Shown one piece after another: positions 15,780-22,477 of a stretch of 22,477 nucleotides of DNA. The notes under the pieces are model-generated. The model made no database searches and was not told where the DNA came from. It worked only from the letters and a program-made list of their open reading frames with translations. This DNA is from an uncultured Prevotella sp. (lineage in GTDB: Bacteria > Bacteroidota > Bacteroidia > Bacteroidales > Bacteroidaceae): positions 1 through 22,477 of the forward strand of contig USQD01000004.1 of NCBI GenBank assembly GCA_900556795.1. The letters are read 5' to 3'. Both the position numbers and the translations under genes were made by a program. Position 1 is the stretch's first letter. Each line of letters opens with the position of its first letter.

Positions 15780-18700
15780 ATGAAACAGTACAAATTGGTG
15801 GACAATATCTTTGGATGGGTCGCATTCATCATTGCGGCTTTCGTTTATTGTTCCACGATTGAGCCGACAGCCAGTTTCTGGGACTGTCCTGAGTTTATTA
15901 CAACTGCCTACAAGCAGGAAATCGGTCACCCACCAGGGGCACCATTCTTCATGCTTTTAGGCAATTTCTTCACACACTTCGCCAGCGACACCACACAGGT
16001 GGCTAAGATGGTGAACACGATGAGCGCACTCCTCAGTGCCGTCTGCATCATGTTCCTCTTCTGGACCATCACCCATTTGGCTCGCAAGCTTATCATCGGT
16101 GACTGGAAGGAAATGACCACCAGCAAGATGATTGCCATCGAGGCATCAGGTATGGTGGGCGCACTCATCTACACCTTCAGCGATACCTTCTGGTTCTCGG
16201 CTGTAGAGGGTGAGGTATATGCCTTCTCTTCTGCCTTTACCGCTGTGGTATTCTGGTTGATTCTGAAGTGGGAAGACCATGCCGATGAACCTCATAGCGA
16301 CCGCTGGCTCGTACTCATCGCTTATATGACAGGTCTGAGTATCGGTGTGCACTTGCTTAACCTGCTCTGCATCCCAGCCATCGTATTGGTTTATTACTAC
16401 AAGAAGGTGCCTCATGCCAACCTGAAGGGCTCGCTCCTGGCGTTGTTCCTCTCCTTCCTGGTAGTAGTTGCCGTATTGTATGGTGTGGTTCCAGGTATCA
16501 TCAACGTAGGCGGATGGTTTGAGCTGTTCTTCGTCAACGTGCTCGGTTGTCCATTCAATACCGGTGAAATCGTATATATCATCTGCCTCGTAGCCTCTGT
16601 TATCTGGGGTATCTACGAGACATACAATGCCTCAGAAAAGAACGAGAAGAAGCAGAACATCGCCTTTGTTCTCGGTTTCGGCATGCTCGGTATTCCTTTC
16701 TATGGATATGGCTGGACCGCTGTTATCTGTGGCATCATCGTATTGGCAGCCCTCTGGTTCGCCTTGAACTACAAGCGCAAGAAGGAAATCACAACAGGTG
16801 TTGACGAGGTAACAGGCATCACAAAGAAGAAGATGCAGGTATTGCCTCTCATCTCTGCCCGCATTAAGAATACAGCATTGCTCTGCATGCTGATGCTGAT
16901 GATTGGTTACTCAAGCTATGCGCTCATCGTAATCCGTTCATCTGCCAACCCTCCTATGGACCAGAACTCTCCTGAGGATATCTTTACCTTGGGTAGTTAC
17001 TTGAGCCGTGACCAGTATGGCGACCGTCCTTTGTTCTATGGTCAGGCTTATACCTCTCAGGTAGCTCTTGAGGTAGATGGCAACATGTGCAAGCCTGTCA
17101 TGAAGGAAGGTGCACCGGTTTACCAGCGCAAGGAGAAGGCTTCAGCAGATGAGAAGGACTCCTACTTTGTAGTAAGTCATAAGAACAAGTACGTCTATGC
17201 ACAGAATATGCTCTTCCCTCGTATGTACAGTTCGGCTCATGCCTCAGCATACGAAGACTGGATGGGTGGCGTAGAAGGTTCCCAGGTACCTTACGACCGT
17301 TGCGGTGAAAGCATCATGGTGAAGGTTCCTTCACAGATTGACAACATCCGCTTCTTCCTCTCATATCAGTGCAACTTCATGTACTGGCGCTACTTCATGT
17401 GGAACTTTGCCGGACGTCAGAACGACATTCAGGGCAATGGCGAACCAGAACATGGTAACTGGATTTCCGGTTTCTCATTCATTGATGATGCCCTCTATGG
17501 CGACCAGAGCAAATTGCCAGACGACCTGAAGGCGAACAAGGGACACAACGTGTTCTACTGCATGCCACTGATTCTCGGTCTCATCGGACTCTTCTGGCAG
17601 GCTTGGTATACCCGCAAACGCAAGGTAATGAAGAACGGTGTAGAGACAGAGGAGACTCTTCCTATCGGTATCCAGCAGTTCTGGGTGGTATTCTTCCTGT
17701 TCTTCATGACAGGTCTTGCCATCGTCATCTACTTGAACCAGACTCCTATGCAGCCACGTGAGCGTGACTATGCTTATGCCGGTTCATTCTATGCATACGC
17801 TATCTGGTGTGGTCTTGGCGTCCTCGCCATCATCGACCTTCTGAAACAGAAGATGAAACTCAGCGGAACAGCCGTTTCTGCTATCGTAGCAGTCATCACA
17901 CTTCTCGTCCCAATCCAGATGGCTTCACAGACTTGGGATGATCATGACCGCTCTAACCGCTATACCTGCCGTGACTTTGGTCAGAATTATCTGATGTCAC
18001 TCCAGGAGAAGAGCAACCCTATCATCTTCACCAATGGTGATAACGATACCTTCCCACTCTGGTACAATCAGGAAGTAGAAGGCGTAGGAACAGATGCCCG
18101 CGTTTGTAACCTGAGTTACCTGCAGACTGACTGGTATATCGACCAGATGATGCGTCCTGCATACAACTCACCTTCTGTGCCAATCACCTGGCCACGTCTC
18201 GACTTCTGTTCAGGTACCAACGAATATGTATCGGTAGAGCCGGAAGCAAAGAAGCAGATTCTTGAATTCTACAAGCAAGATCCGGAGAATGCCAAGAAGC
18301 AGTTTGGCGATGAGCCTTTCGAGCTGAAGAACATTCTGAAGAACTGGGTACGCAGCAAGAACCCTGATATGCACTTCATCCCAACCGATACTCTCTATGT
18401 CACTATCGACAAGGAGGCAGTAAAGAAGAGCGGCATGATGATGGCATCAGATTCTATTCCTGACAAGATGGTCATCTCGCTTGCCGGCAAGAGCGCACTC
18501 TACAAGAACGACCTCATGATGCTCGAAATGCTGGCACAGTGCAACTGGACACGTCCTCTCTACGTAGCACTCACCGTGGGTGAAGACAATTACATGAACC
18601 TTGGCGAGAACTTCGTACAGGAAGGTCTTGTAAACCGCATCACTCCATTCACAACGATTGTTCCGGGTGCAAAGCGCTTCGATACAGAGAAGACCTATCA

Positions 18701-19214
18701 TATGATCATGACCCGATTCAAGTTCGGTAACCTCAAGCAGAAGGGTCTCTATATCGACGAGACTATCATGCGCATGTGTTATACTCACCGTCGCCTGCTT
18801 GCTCAGACTGCTCTCCAGCTCATCGCTGAAGGCAAGAAGCAGAAGGCTATCAACATCTTGAAGAAGGCTGATGTAGAGATTCCGGCATACAACGTAACAC
18901 TCGATTACATGAGTGGTGGTCTGGATATGGCTCGCGGCTGGTTGATGACCGGTCAGAAAGCCAAGGGTAAGGAATACGTTGAAGCAGTTTGGAAGAACGC
19001 TTCACAGTATCTCAACTATTACCTCTCATTGCCTAACGACAAATTCCTCATGAGTCAGAACGACTGCATCCGTCAGATTATGATTATGCAGAACATCTGC
19101 GATGTAGCAGGAATGGTAAGTCCTCAGTTGGAACAGAAGTATCAGAAGCAGCTCAACAACCTCTATACCCTGTACCACGGCAGAGGCGGCAAAATGCCAG
19201 AAGGCAATCAGTAA
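15780..19214 (+). CDS. DUF2723 / GT117-family large membrane protein
   Basis: A 1144-residue protein of the DUF2723 family, abundant in Bacteroidetes and classed with glycosyltransferase-like GT-C proteins (GT117). The N-terminal part to about residue 700 is a multi-pass membrane domain. Near the N terminus is the conserved loop WDCPEFITTAYKQEIGHPPG with D35, E38 and H50. Its acidic pair is placed as in the catalytic loop of GT-C enzymes such as protein O-mannosyltransferases. A later loop, TPMQPRERDYAYAGSF, is also typical of the family. The C-terminal 400 or so residues are soluble and end in helical repeats that look TPR-like. A transferase for lipid-linked sugars to protein or glycan is plausible but unproven. 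It has its own promoter and terminator. Codon use indicates strong expression. Confidence 0.88.
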   Translation: MKQYKLVDNIFGWVAFIIAAFVYCSTIEPTASFWDCPEFITTAYKQEIGHPPGAPFFMLLGNFFTHFASDTTQVAKMVNTMSALLSAVCIMFLFWTITHLARKLIIGDWKEMTTSKMIAIEASGMVGALIYTFSDTFWFSAVEGEVYAFSSAFTAVVFWLILKWEDHADEPHSDRWLVLIAYMTGLSIGVHLLNLLCIPAIVLVYYYKKVPHANLKGSLLALFLSFLVVVAVLYGVVPGIINVGGWFELFFVNVLGCPFNTGEIVYIICLVASVIWGIYETYNASEKNEKKQNIAFVLGFGMLGIPFYGYGWTAVICGIIVLAALWFALNYKRKKEITTGVDEVTGITKKKMQVLPLISARIKNTALLCMLMLMIGYSSYALIVIRSSANPPMDQNSPEDIFTLGSYLSRDQYGDRPLFYGQAYTSQVALEVDGNMCKPVMKEGAPVYQRKEKASADEKDSYFVVSHKNKYVYAQNMLFPRMYSSAHASAYEDWMGGVEGSQVPYDRCGESIMVKVPSQIDNIRFFLSYQCNFMYWRYFMWNFAGRQNDIQGNGEPEHGNWISGFSFIDDALYGDQSKLPDDLKANKGHNVFYCMPLILGLIGLFWQAWYTRKRKVMKNGVETEETLPIGIQQFWVVFFLFFMTGLAIVIYLNQTPMQPRERDYAYAGSFYAYAIWCGLGVLAIIDLLKQKMKLSGTAVSAIVAVITLLVPIQMASQTWDDHDRSNRYTCRDFGQNYLMSLQEKSNPIIFTNGDNDTFPLWYNQEVEGVGTDARVCNLSYLQTDWYIDQMMRPAYNSPSVPITWPRLDFCSGTNEYVSVEPEAKKQILEFYKQDPENAKKQFGDEPFELKNILKNWVRSKNPDMHFIPTDTLYVTIDKEAVKKSGMMMASDSIPDKMVISLAGKSALYKNDLMMLEMLAQCNWTRPLYVALTVGEDNYMNLGENFVQEGLVNRITPFTTIVPGAKRFDTEKTYHMIMTRFKFGNLKQKGLYIDETIMRMCYTHRRLLAQTALQLIAEGKKQKAINILKKADVEIPAYNVTLDYMSGGLDMARGWLMTGQKAKGKEYVEAVWKNASQYLNYYLSLPNDKFLMSQNDCIRQIMIMQNICDVAGMVSPQLEQKYQKQLNNLYTLYHGRGGKMPEGNQ

Positions 19215-19221
19215 ATATCAG

Positions 19222-19256
19222 AAAGTTTGATGTAGCGATGGCTACATCAAACTTTT
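19222..19256 (+). terminator. Terminator after the DUF2723 gene
   Basis: A perfect 15-bp stem, 19222-19236 with 19241-19255, with a 4-base GATG loop, runs into TTTT. It begins eight bases after the stop codon. The stem core TTTGATGTAGC resembles that of the hairpins at 8668 and 13436. Confidence 0.9.
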
Positions 19257-19283
19257 CATTATTCATAACAATCAATTTTTCCC

Positions 19284-19895
19284 ATGTTCATAGAGCAACC
19301 AGCCAAATGGCTTAGATGGTTATATCCAAAGGCTATCTGGAGAATGGATAAGAATGACCACTCGGTATATCTCACATTCGATGACGGTCCCATTCCAGAA
19401 TCCACTCCATTCATTCTGGAAACCCTGAGAAAATATAACATCAAGGCAACCTTCTTTATGGTGGGCGAGAATGTATTGCGCAACCACGACCTCTACAACC
19501 AGATTGTGGCAGAGGGACATCAGGTAGGCAACCATACATTCAACCACATCGGTGCCTTCAAGCATCGTGTCATCTCATACGTTCTCAATACCAACAAAGC
19601 GAATGAGTTGATTCATGCCCATCTCTTCCGTCCACCCCATGGATGGATGAGAGCCAGCGAATACTGGTGGCTGCATCGTACCTATAAAGTAATTATGTGG
19701 GACCTGGTTACCCGCGACTATTCTAAATGGATGACGGCAGAAGACGTGGTAAACAACGTGAAGAAGTATGCCCGCAACGGCAGCATCATCACCTTCCACG
19801 ACTCATTGAAGAGCATCGACAAACTGAAGACAGCTCTTCCACAATCCATCGAATGGCTCATGGAACAGGGTTATGAATTTAAGATTTTTGAATAA
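19284..19895 (+). CDS. Polysaccharide deacetylase (NodB homology, CE4) family protein
   Basis: A 203-residue metal-dependent deacetylase with all five CE4 motifs: TFDDGP (D33-D34), GNHTFNH (H84, H88), RPPHG (116-120), WDLVTRDY (D140) and ITFHDS (H172). These give the catalytic base, the Asp-His-His metal triad and the catalytic histidine, so the enzyme should be active. Likely substrates are N-acetyl groups of peptidoglycan or a surface polysaccharide, but none can be read from sequence. There is no signal peptide or membrane anchor. The first 25 residues (WLRWLYPKAIWRM) are amphipathic and common in short Bacteroidetes members. It is followed after six bases by an unknown gene, so the two form an operon. 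No clear promoter was found between the upstream terminator and the start. Confidence 0.92.
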   Translation: MFIEQPAKWLRWLYPKAIWRMDKNDHSVYLTFDDGPIPESTPFILETLRKYNIKATFFMVGENVLRNHDLYNQIVAEGHQVGNHTFNHIGAFKHRVISYVLNTNKANELIHAHLFRPPHGWMRASEYWWLHRTYKVIMWDLVTRDYSKWMTAEDVVNNVKKYARNGSIITFHDSLKSIDKLKTALPQSIEWLMEQGYEFKIFE

Positions 19896-19901
19896 ACAGA
19901 C

Positions 19902-20642
19902 ATGAAAAGAATCAATAGTTATCAAGCTGTAGCTTCATTTGTAAGAGGTTTCTTCGAGGCTTATGCCCGAGGCATCATGGATGCAGCCATCGGAGGAGAT
20001 GACTTCCAGAAGAAGAACGATCCGAAAGAGGTGAAGCAGATGATGCTGGAACACTATGGAGAAGTGAACCAGTATTTCTTCGACATCATGTTCTCTACCC
20101 TCGTACGACTCAACTACAAGAGCGCAGAAGAGGCTAATGAGCGCATGAAGAAGAACTTTGAGAGCATGAAGCAAGCAGATCCTACCTTCGAGCCAACCAT
20201 GCTCGACTATCTGCGCATCGCCTGCAAATCCAACCAGCTTTACAAGGCGATGGAAGCTGAATACAAGCGCAACTTCACCTGGCTCCTGCAAGGTAAGTTT
20301 ACAAGCATAGAAGAGCACGTACGCGATTATACGCATGGCATTCTCATTAGTCTTGCTGACGAGCCTATGGCTATCCATCTGTTGGTGCGTATCATCGTGA
20401 AGGCATACGCAGCAGGCTTGAAGTGTGGCAGCAAGGAGGGCGAGCAGCACCAGCTCCACATGCCTACCCTTCACGGCATGTTGCTGAACAATGTGAACAT
20501 CCTCTTGAACGAGGCTCCGCTGAAGGGCGATCCTGAAGATCCTGTCGCCCTCTTCAAGGAGGCATGCAAGAATGAAGAAGAAAACATCAATGTACTGTTC
20601 AATACATTGAACGATACCATGAAAGAGCTGGCAGAGCAATAA
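19902..20642 (+). CDS. Unrecognised helical cytoplasmic protein
   Basis: I do not recognise this 246-residue protein. It has no signal peptide and no convincing transmembrane segment. It is predicted by eye to be mostly alpha-helical, with charged amphipathic stretches (KEVKQMMLEHYGEVNQYFF; EEANERMKKNFESMKQ) and an acidic C terminus. No Cys/His metal motif or nucleotide-binding loop is visible. It starts six bases after the deacetylase stop and ends at a strong bidirectional terminator, so it belongs to a two-gene operon. Codon use matches the neighbouring core genes, which argues that it is a real resident gene. A role linked to cell-envelope polysaccharide processing is only a guess from the neighbour. 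Confidence 0.82.
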   Translation: MKRINSYQAVASFVRGFFEAYARGIMDAAIGGDDFQKKNDPKEVKQMMLEHYGEVNQYFFDIMFSTLVRLNYKSAEEANERMKKNFESMKQADPTFEPTMLDYLRIACKSNQLYKAMEAEYKRNFTWLLQGKFTSIEEHVRDYTHGILISLADEPMAIHLLVRIIVKAYAAGLKCGSKEGEQHQLHMPTLHGMLLNNVNILLNEAPLKGDPEDPVALFKEACKNEEENINVLFNTLNDTMKELAEQ

Positions 20643-20687
20643 ATAGAAAAGCCCCTGATGCATCACGCATCAGGGGCTTTTCTATTT
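20641..20687. terminator. Bidirectional terminator between convergent genes
   Basis: A perfect 21-bp inverted repeat, 20641-20661 with 20667-20687, has a 5-base loop. The GC-rich core (gcccctgatgc) is bounded by A-rich and T-rich arms, so it can end transcription from both the operon on the plus strand and the helicase on the minus strand. It overlaps the last two bases of the stop codon of the upstream gene. Confidence 0.93.
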
Positions 20688-20721
20688 ATTCTTCTGCTCA
20701 GTCACCGTATTCCGTTTACGG

Positions 20722-22284
20722 TTACAGCTCTATGGTCCTGCTGTAACCATCATTACCTTGTACTTCAACCGCATGTTCGTTCCACCTGTAAATGTATTTA
20801 TATTCTGGAGGCAGGATAATATTACCCCTCCTGTCCAATAGTCCATACAAACATTTCTGTATGCCTATTCTGCATTCGGCATAATCACCTCGGAAGTCAG
20901 AGATATACGAATAAATGGGTTTCACGATGATGTCGTTCATCACCCTCAGTCCCCATCTGCCATCCTGCTGGAAAGGCTCAACATTCTTCAGATATTCCTT
21001 CAGTTGTCTGGCTGTCATCTTCTTCCTTGCCGTATTTGCCTTCTTCACCGTTATCATCTCATCATTCACGGCAATGATGTTCTGCATCTTCTTCACATAG
21101 GTTGGAATGATACCCTTGCCAGCCCTCAGTCCAGCAAACATACTCTCCCAGTTACGGGGCTTGTCGGGCAAGCCGAACTTACGGTAGTTACCTACGTTGT
21201 CGATAATCATGCACACCTTATCCTTGTTCTCATGGTTGATACGCAACCCACGCCCCACCATCTGCAGATACTTGGCAAGTGACAGCGTAGGACGGGCCAT
21301 CTGGATAAACTCCACGTCAGGACAGTCAAAACCCTCATCGAAGAGGTTCACGTTCACCAGACAGTCTATCTCGCTGCGTCTGAAAGCCTCCACCATCTCC
21401 TTGCGTTTCTTGGCAGGCGTCTTGCTGTCCAGTGCCACACTTTTCAGTCCGAGGGCATTGTAACAGGCGGCTATCGCCTGGGCATGCACAATATCAATGG
21501 CATATACAATTCCCTTCTTGCCGTCAGCGTATTTCTTCACGCTGTCGTAGAGGCGTTGGATGGTCTGCGGAATATTCAGCTTCTCGTCCATCTCCTTGAT
21601 GGCATAGTCGCCATCGCTGCCTCGTCCTTTCAGCTGGTTCACTGTCAACTGATCGTTGGAGTACTTGCCGATAACCACGTAGTCGTAAGGTGCCAGATAC
21701 CCACGCAGGATAAAGTCGTTGGTACATGGAGATTTCAGCAATATCTCGAACAGTTTTCTGAAGGATTTCTTGTTCATGCGGCATGGAGTTGCCGTCATAC
21801 CGAGTTTCAAGGCTTTTCTATTCCTTTCAAACAGGTCTTGATAGGAGGTTGCTATGGCGTGGTGCGCCTCATCCACTACGATGAGTCCTGGCGTACACTC
21901 AGCCCCTTCCAGTTCTTCGATATGTCTGTTCAACCATTGAATGGAGAGCACCCTTATCCTTACTTTCGCTTTCAGCACCATTTCCTTCTCCCCATAGTCC
22001 AGGCAGAATCTGTCCAGCGTCTGCTGCATCTGTTCCACCAGTTCCCGGCGGTGCGCCACAATCCACACTTCGCCCGTGTCATGGTTATCAAGAAACCATT
22101 TCACCACAGCCGCCATCACGTAGGTCTTTCCCGTACCTGTCGGCATCTGCACCATCACCGAACTGCCAACCTTCTTCTTCTTACCATTCTCATTGTAGAA
22201 TGTACTGGTAGCAGCAGAGGTCAGCCCGTTGATAATATCCTCCAGCATCTTCTGCTGGTAGTCATAAAGTTTGATTTTCTTCAT
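20722..22284 (-). CDS. DEAD/DEAH-type superfamily 2 helicase with C-terminal WG-repeat-like region
   Basis: A 520-residue SF2 helicase of the type III restriction/COG1061 kind. RecA domain 1 carries the Q-motif-like LYDYQ, Walker A MPTGTGKT (47-54), DEAH (138-141) and MTATP (163-167). RecA domain 2 carries [10 protein letters not shown] and motif [10 protein letters not shown] (341-348). From about 438 the chain changes to two degenerate WG-type repeats ([18 protein letters not shown]...; [22 protein letters not shown]), a beta-rich module often used for binding partners. Codon use includes more AGG, GGG, GCG and ACG than its neighbours, suggesting acquired DNA. No nuclease domain or methylase is present. 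The upstream side is lost to a chimeric contig end, so promoter and operon partners are unknown. The biological role is open: DNA repair, defence or an RNA process. Confidence 0.88.
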   Translation of the reverse strand: MKKIKLYDYQQKMLEDIINGLTSAATSTFYNENGKKKKVGSSVMVQMPTGTGKTYVMAAVVKWFLDNHDTGEVWIVAHRRELVEQMQQTLDRFCLDYGEKEMVLKAKVRIRVLSIQWLNRHIEELEGAECTPGLIVVDEAHHAIATSYQDLFERNRKALKLGMTATPCRMNKKSFRKLFEILLKSPCTNDFILRGYLAPYDYVVIGKYSNDQLTVNQLKGRGSDGDYAIKEMDEKLNIPQTIQRLYDSVKKYADGKKGIVYAIDIVHAQAIAACYNALGLKSVALDSKTPAKKRKEMVEAFRRSEIDCLVNVNLFDEGFDCPDVEFIQMARPTLSLAKYLQMVGRGLRINHENKDKVCMIIDNVGNYRKFGLPDKPRNWESMFAGLRAGKGIIPTYVKKMQNIIAVNDEMITVKKANTARKKMTARQLKEYLKNVEPFQQDGRWGLRVMNDIIVKPIYSYISDFRGDYAECRIGIQKCLYGLLDRRGNIILPPEYKYIYRWNEHAVEVQGNDGYSRTIEL

Positions 22285-22415
22285 TCAAAAGAAATTGTTT
22301 CTTCAATAGTTTCTCGATATCCTTGATGGTGATAAGTCCCTTTAAATTGAAATCATCATCTACGATCGGAAGCTTCTCGACTCTTGCCTTTGCAAGAATG
22401 CGTTTTGCTTCGGTA
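22262..22415 (-). other. Partial IMP dehydrogenase CBS-domain reading frame, probably a chimeric join
   Basis: Read on the minus strand from 22414, the frame gives [20 protein letters not shown] followed by [15 protein letters not shown]. This is the second CBS motif of bacterial IMP dehydrogenase (GuaB), in a form I associate with Firmicutes. True GuaB would continue with a segment like QIKYP...KDEQGRL. Here, after about 22310, it continues [12 protein letters not shown] and stops inside the helicase start region. No start codon is visible because the frame runs into adapter sequence. The bases 22310-22415 are best read as a fragment of guaB joined by a chimeric read. A genuine truncated CBS gene is possible but less likely. 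Confidence 0.6.
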
Positions 22416-22477
22416 AGATCGGAAGAGCGTCGTGTAGGGAAAGAGTGTAGATCTCGGTGGTCGCCGTATCATTAAAA
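22416..22477. other. Illumina TruSeq adapter contamination
   Basis: Bases 22416-22473 are a perfect 58-base match to the reverse complement of the TruSeq universal adapter, beginning AGATCGGAAGAGCGTC and ending CCGTATCATT. AAAA fills the last four positions, as when a read runs past the end of an adapter. This is sequencing-library sequence, not genome. Everything to its left up to 22415 is the insert of the read that ended the contig. Confidence 0.99.

Noticed and set aside
20704..20722. Small inverted repeat accgta/tacggt just after the helicase stop
   Set aside because: A 6-bp stem with no T tract on either strand; the 21-bp terminator at 20641-20687 already explains the gene end.
21484..22326. 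A plus-strand frame opposite the helicase
   Set aside because: The minus-strand frame carries all helicase motifs in order. The plus frame is His/Leu-rich and patternless, and it runs across the suspected chimeric join.
22262..22415. Annotating an intact or native guaB gene at the contig end
   Set aside because: Only one CBS motif is present, the catalytic barrel is missing, and the frame stops inside the helicase leader next to adapter sequence.

Overview
The window looks like a chromosomal stretch of a Bacteroidales bacterium, most probably a Prevotellaceae member of the Prevotella/Segatella copri type. Five promoters of the Bacteroidetes form (TTTG-like -33, TAnnTTTG -7) can be read, Shine-Dalgarno signals are weak or absent, and several products are Bacteroidetes-type proteins: a GT117/DUF2723 giant membrane protein, a prolyl tripeptidyl peptidase-like S9 enzyme, and a single-chain acyl-CoA dehydratase activase fusion. 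Assignment to genus is inference from protein resemblance, not a computed result. No tRNA, rRNA, CRISPR array, insertion sequence or prophage gene was seen.

Layout. Positions 178-6063 hold two separately promoted genes, a MATE efflux pump and a 1476-residue fusion of two BadF/BcrA-type activase domains with dehydratase-like domains. Positions 6213-8643 hold an overlapping pair: serine acetyltransferase (cysE) and a THUMP-domain 23S rRNA methyltransferase with an RG-rich tail. A hairpin terminator separates them from a secreted S9 prolyl peptidase (8731-11031). purD then starts from its own promoter and is followed on the same strand by an unknown polytopic membrane protein, a small YqaA/DedA-like membrane protein, and the substrate-binding lipoprotein and ATPase of a metal ABC transporter with no permease. 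A promoted DUF2723 gene (15780-19214) ends in a strong terminator. A polysaccharide deacetylase and an unrecognised 246-residue protein form a short operon that converges on a DEAD/DEAH-type helicase with a C-terminal WG-repeat-like region, across a perfect 21-bp bidirectional terminator.

Repeats. Two copies of a 39-bp element (37/39 identical, built on the heptamer GTTCAAA) occur 10 kb apart. One is inserted in frame in the linker of the activase fusion. The other supplies the start codon and first residues of the ABC ATPase. Next to the second copy is a REP-like palindromic cluster.

Quality. The right end is not genomic. Positions 22416-22473 are a perfect copy of the reverse complement of the Illumina TruSeq universal adapter, followed by AAAA. 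The roughly 106 bases just inside it (22310-22415) encode a piece of an IMP dehydrogenase CBS domain that does not continue into the rest of that enzyme. This is probably a chimeric read, so the true upstream region of the helicase gene is unknown.
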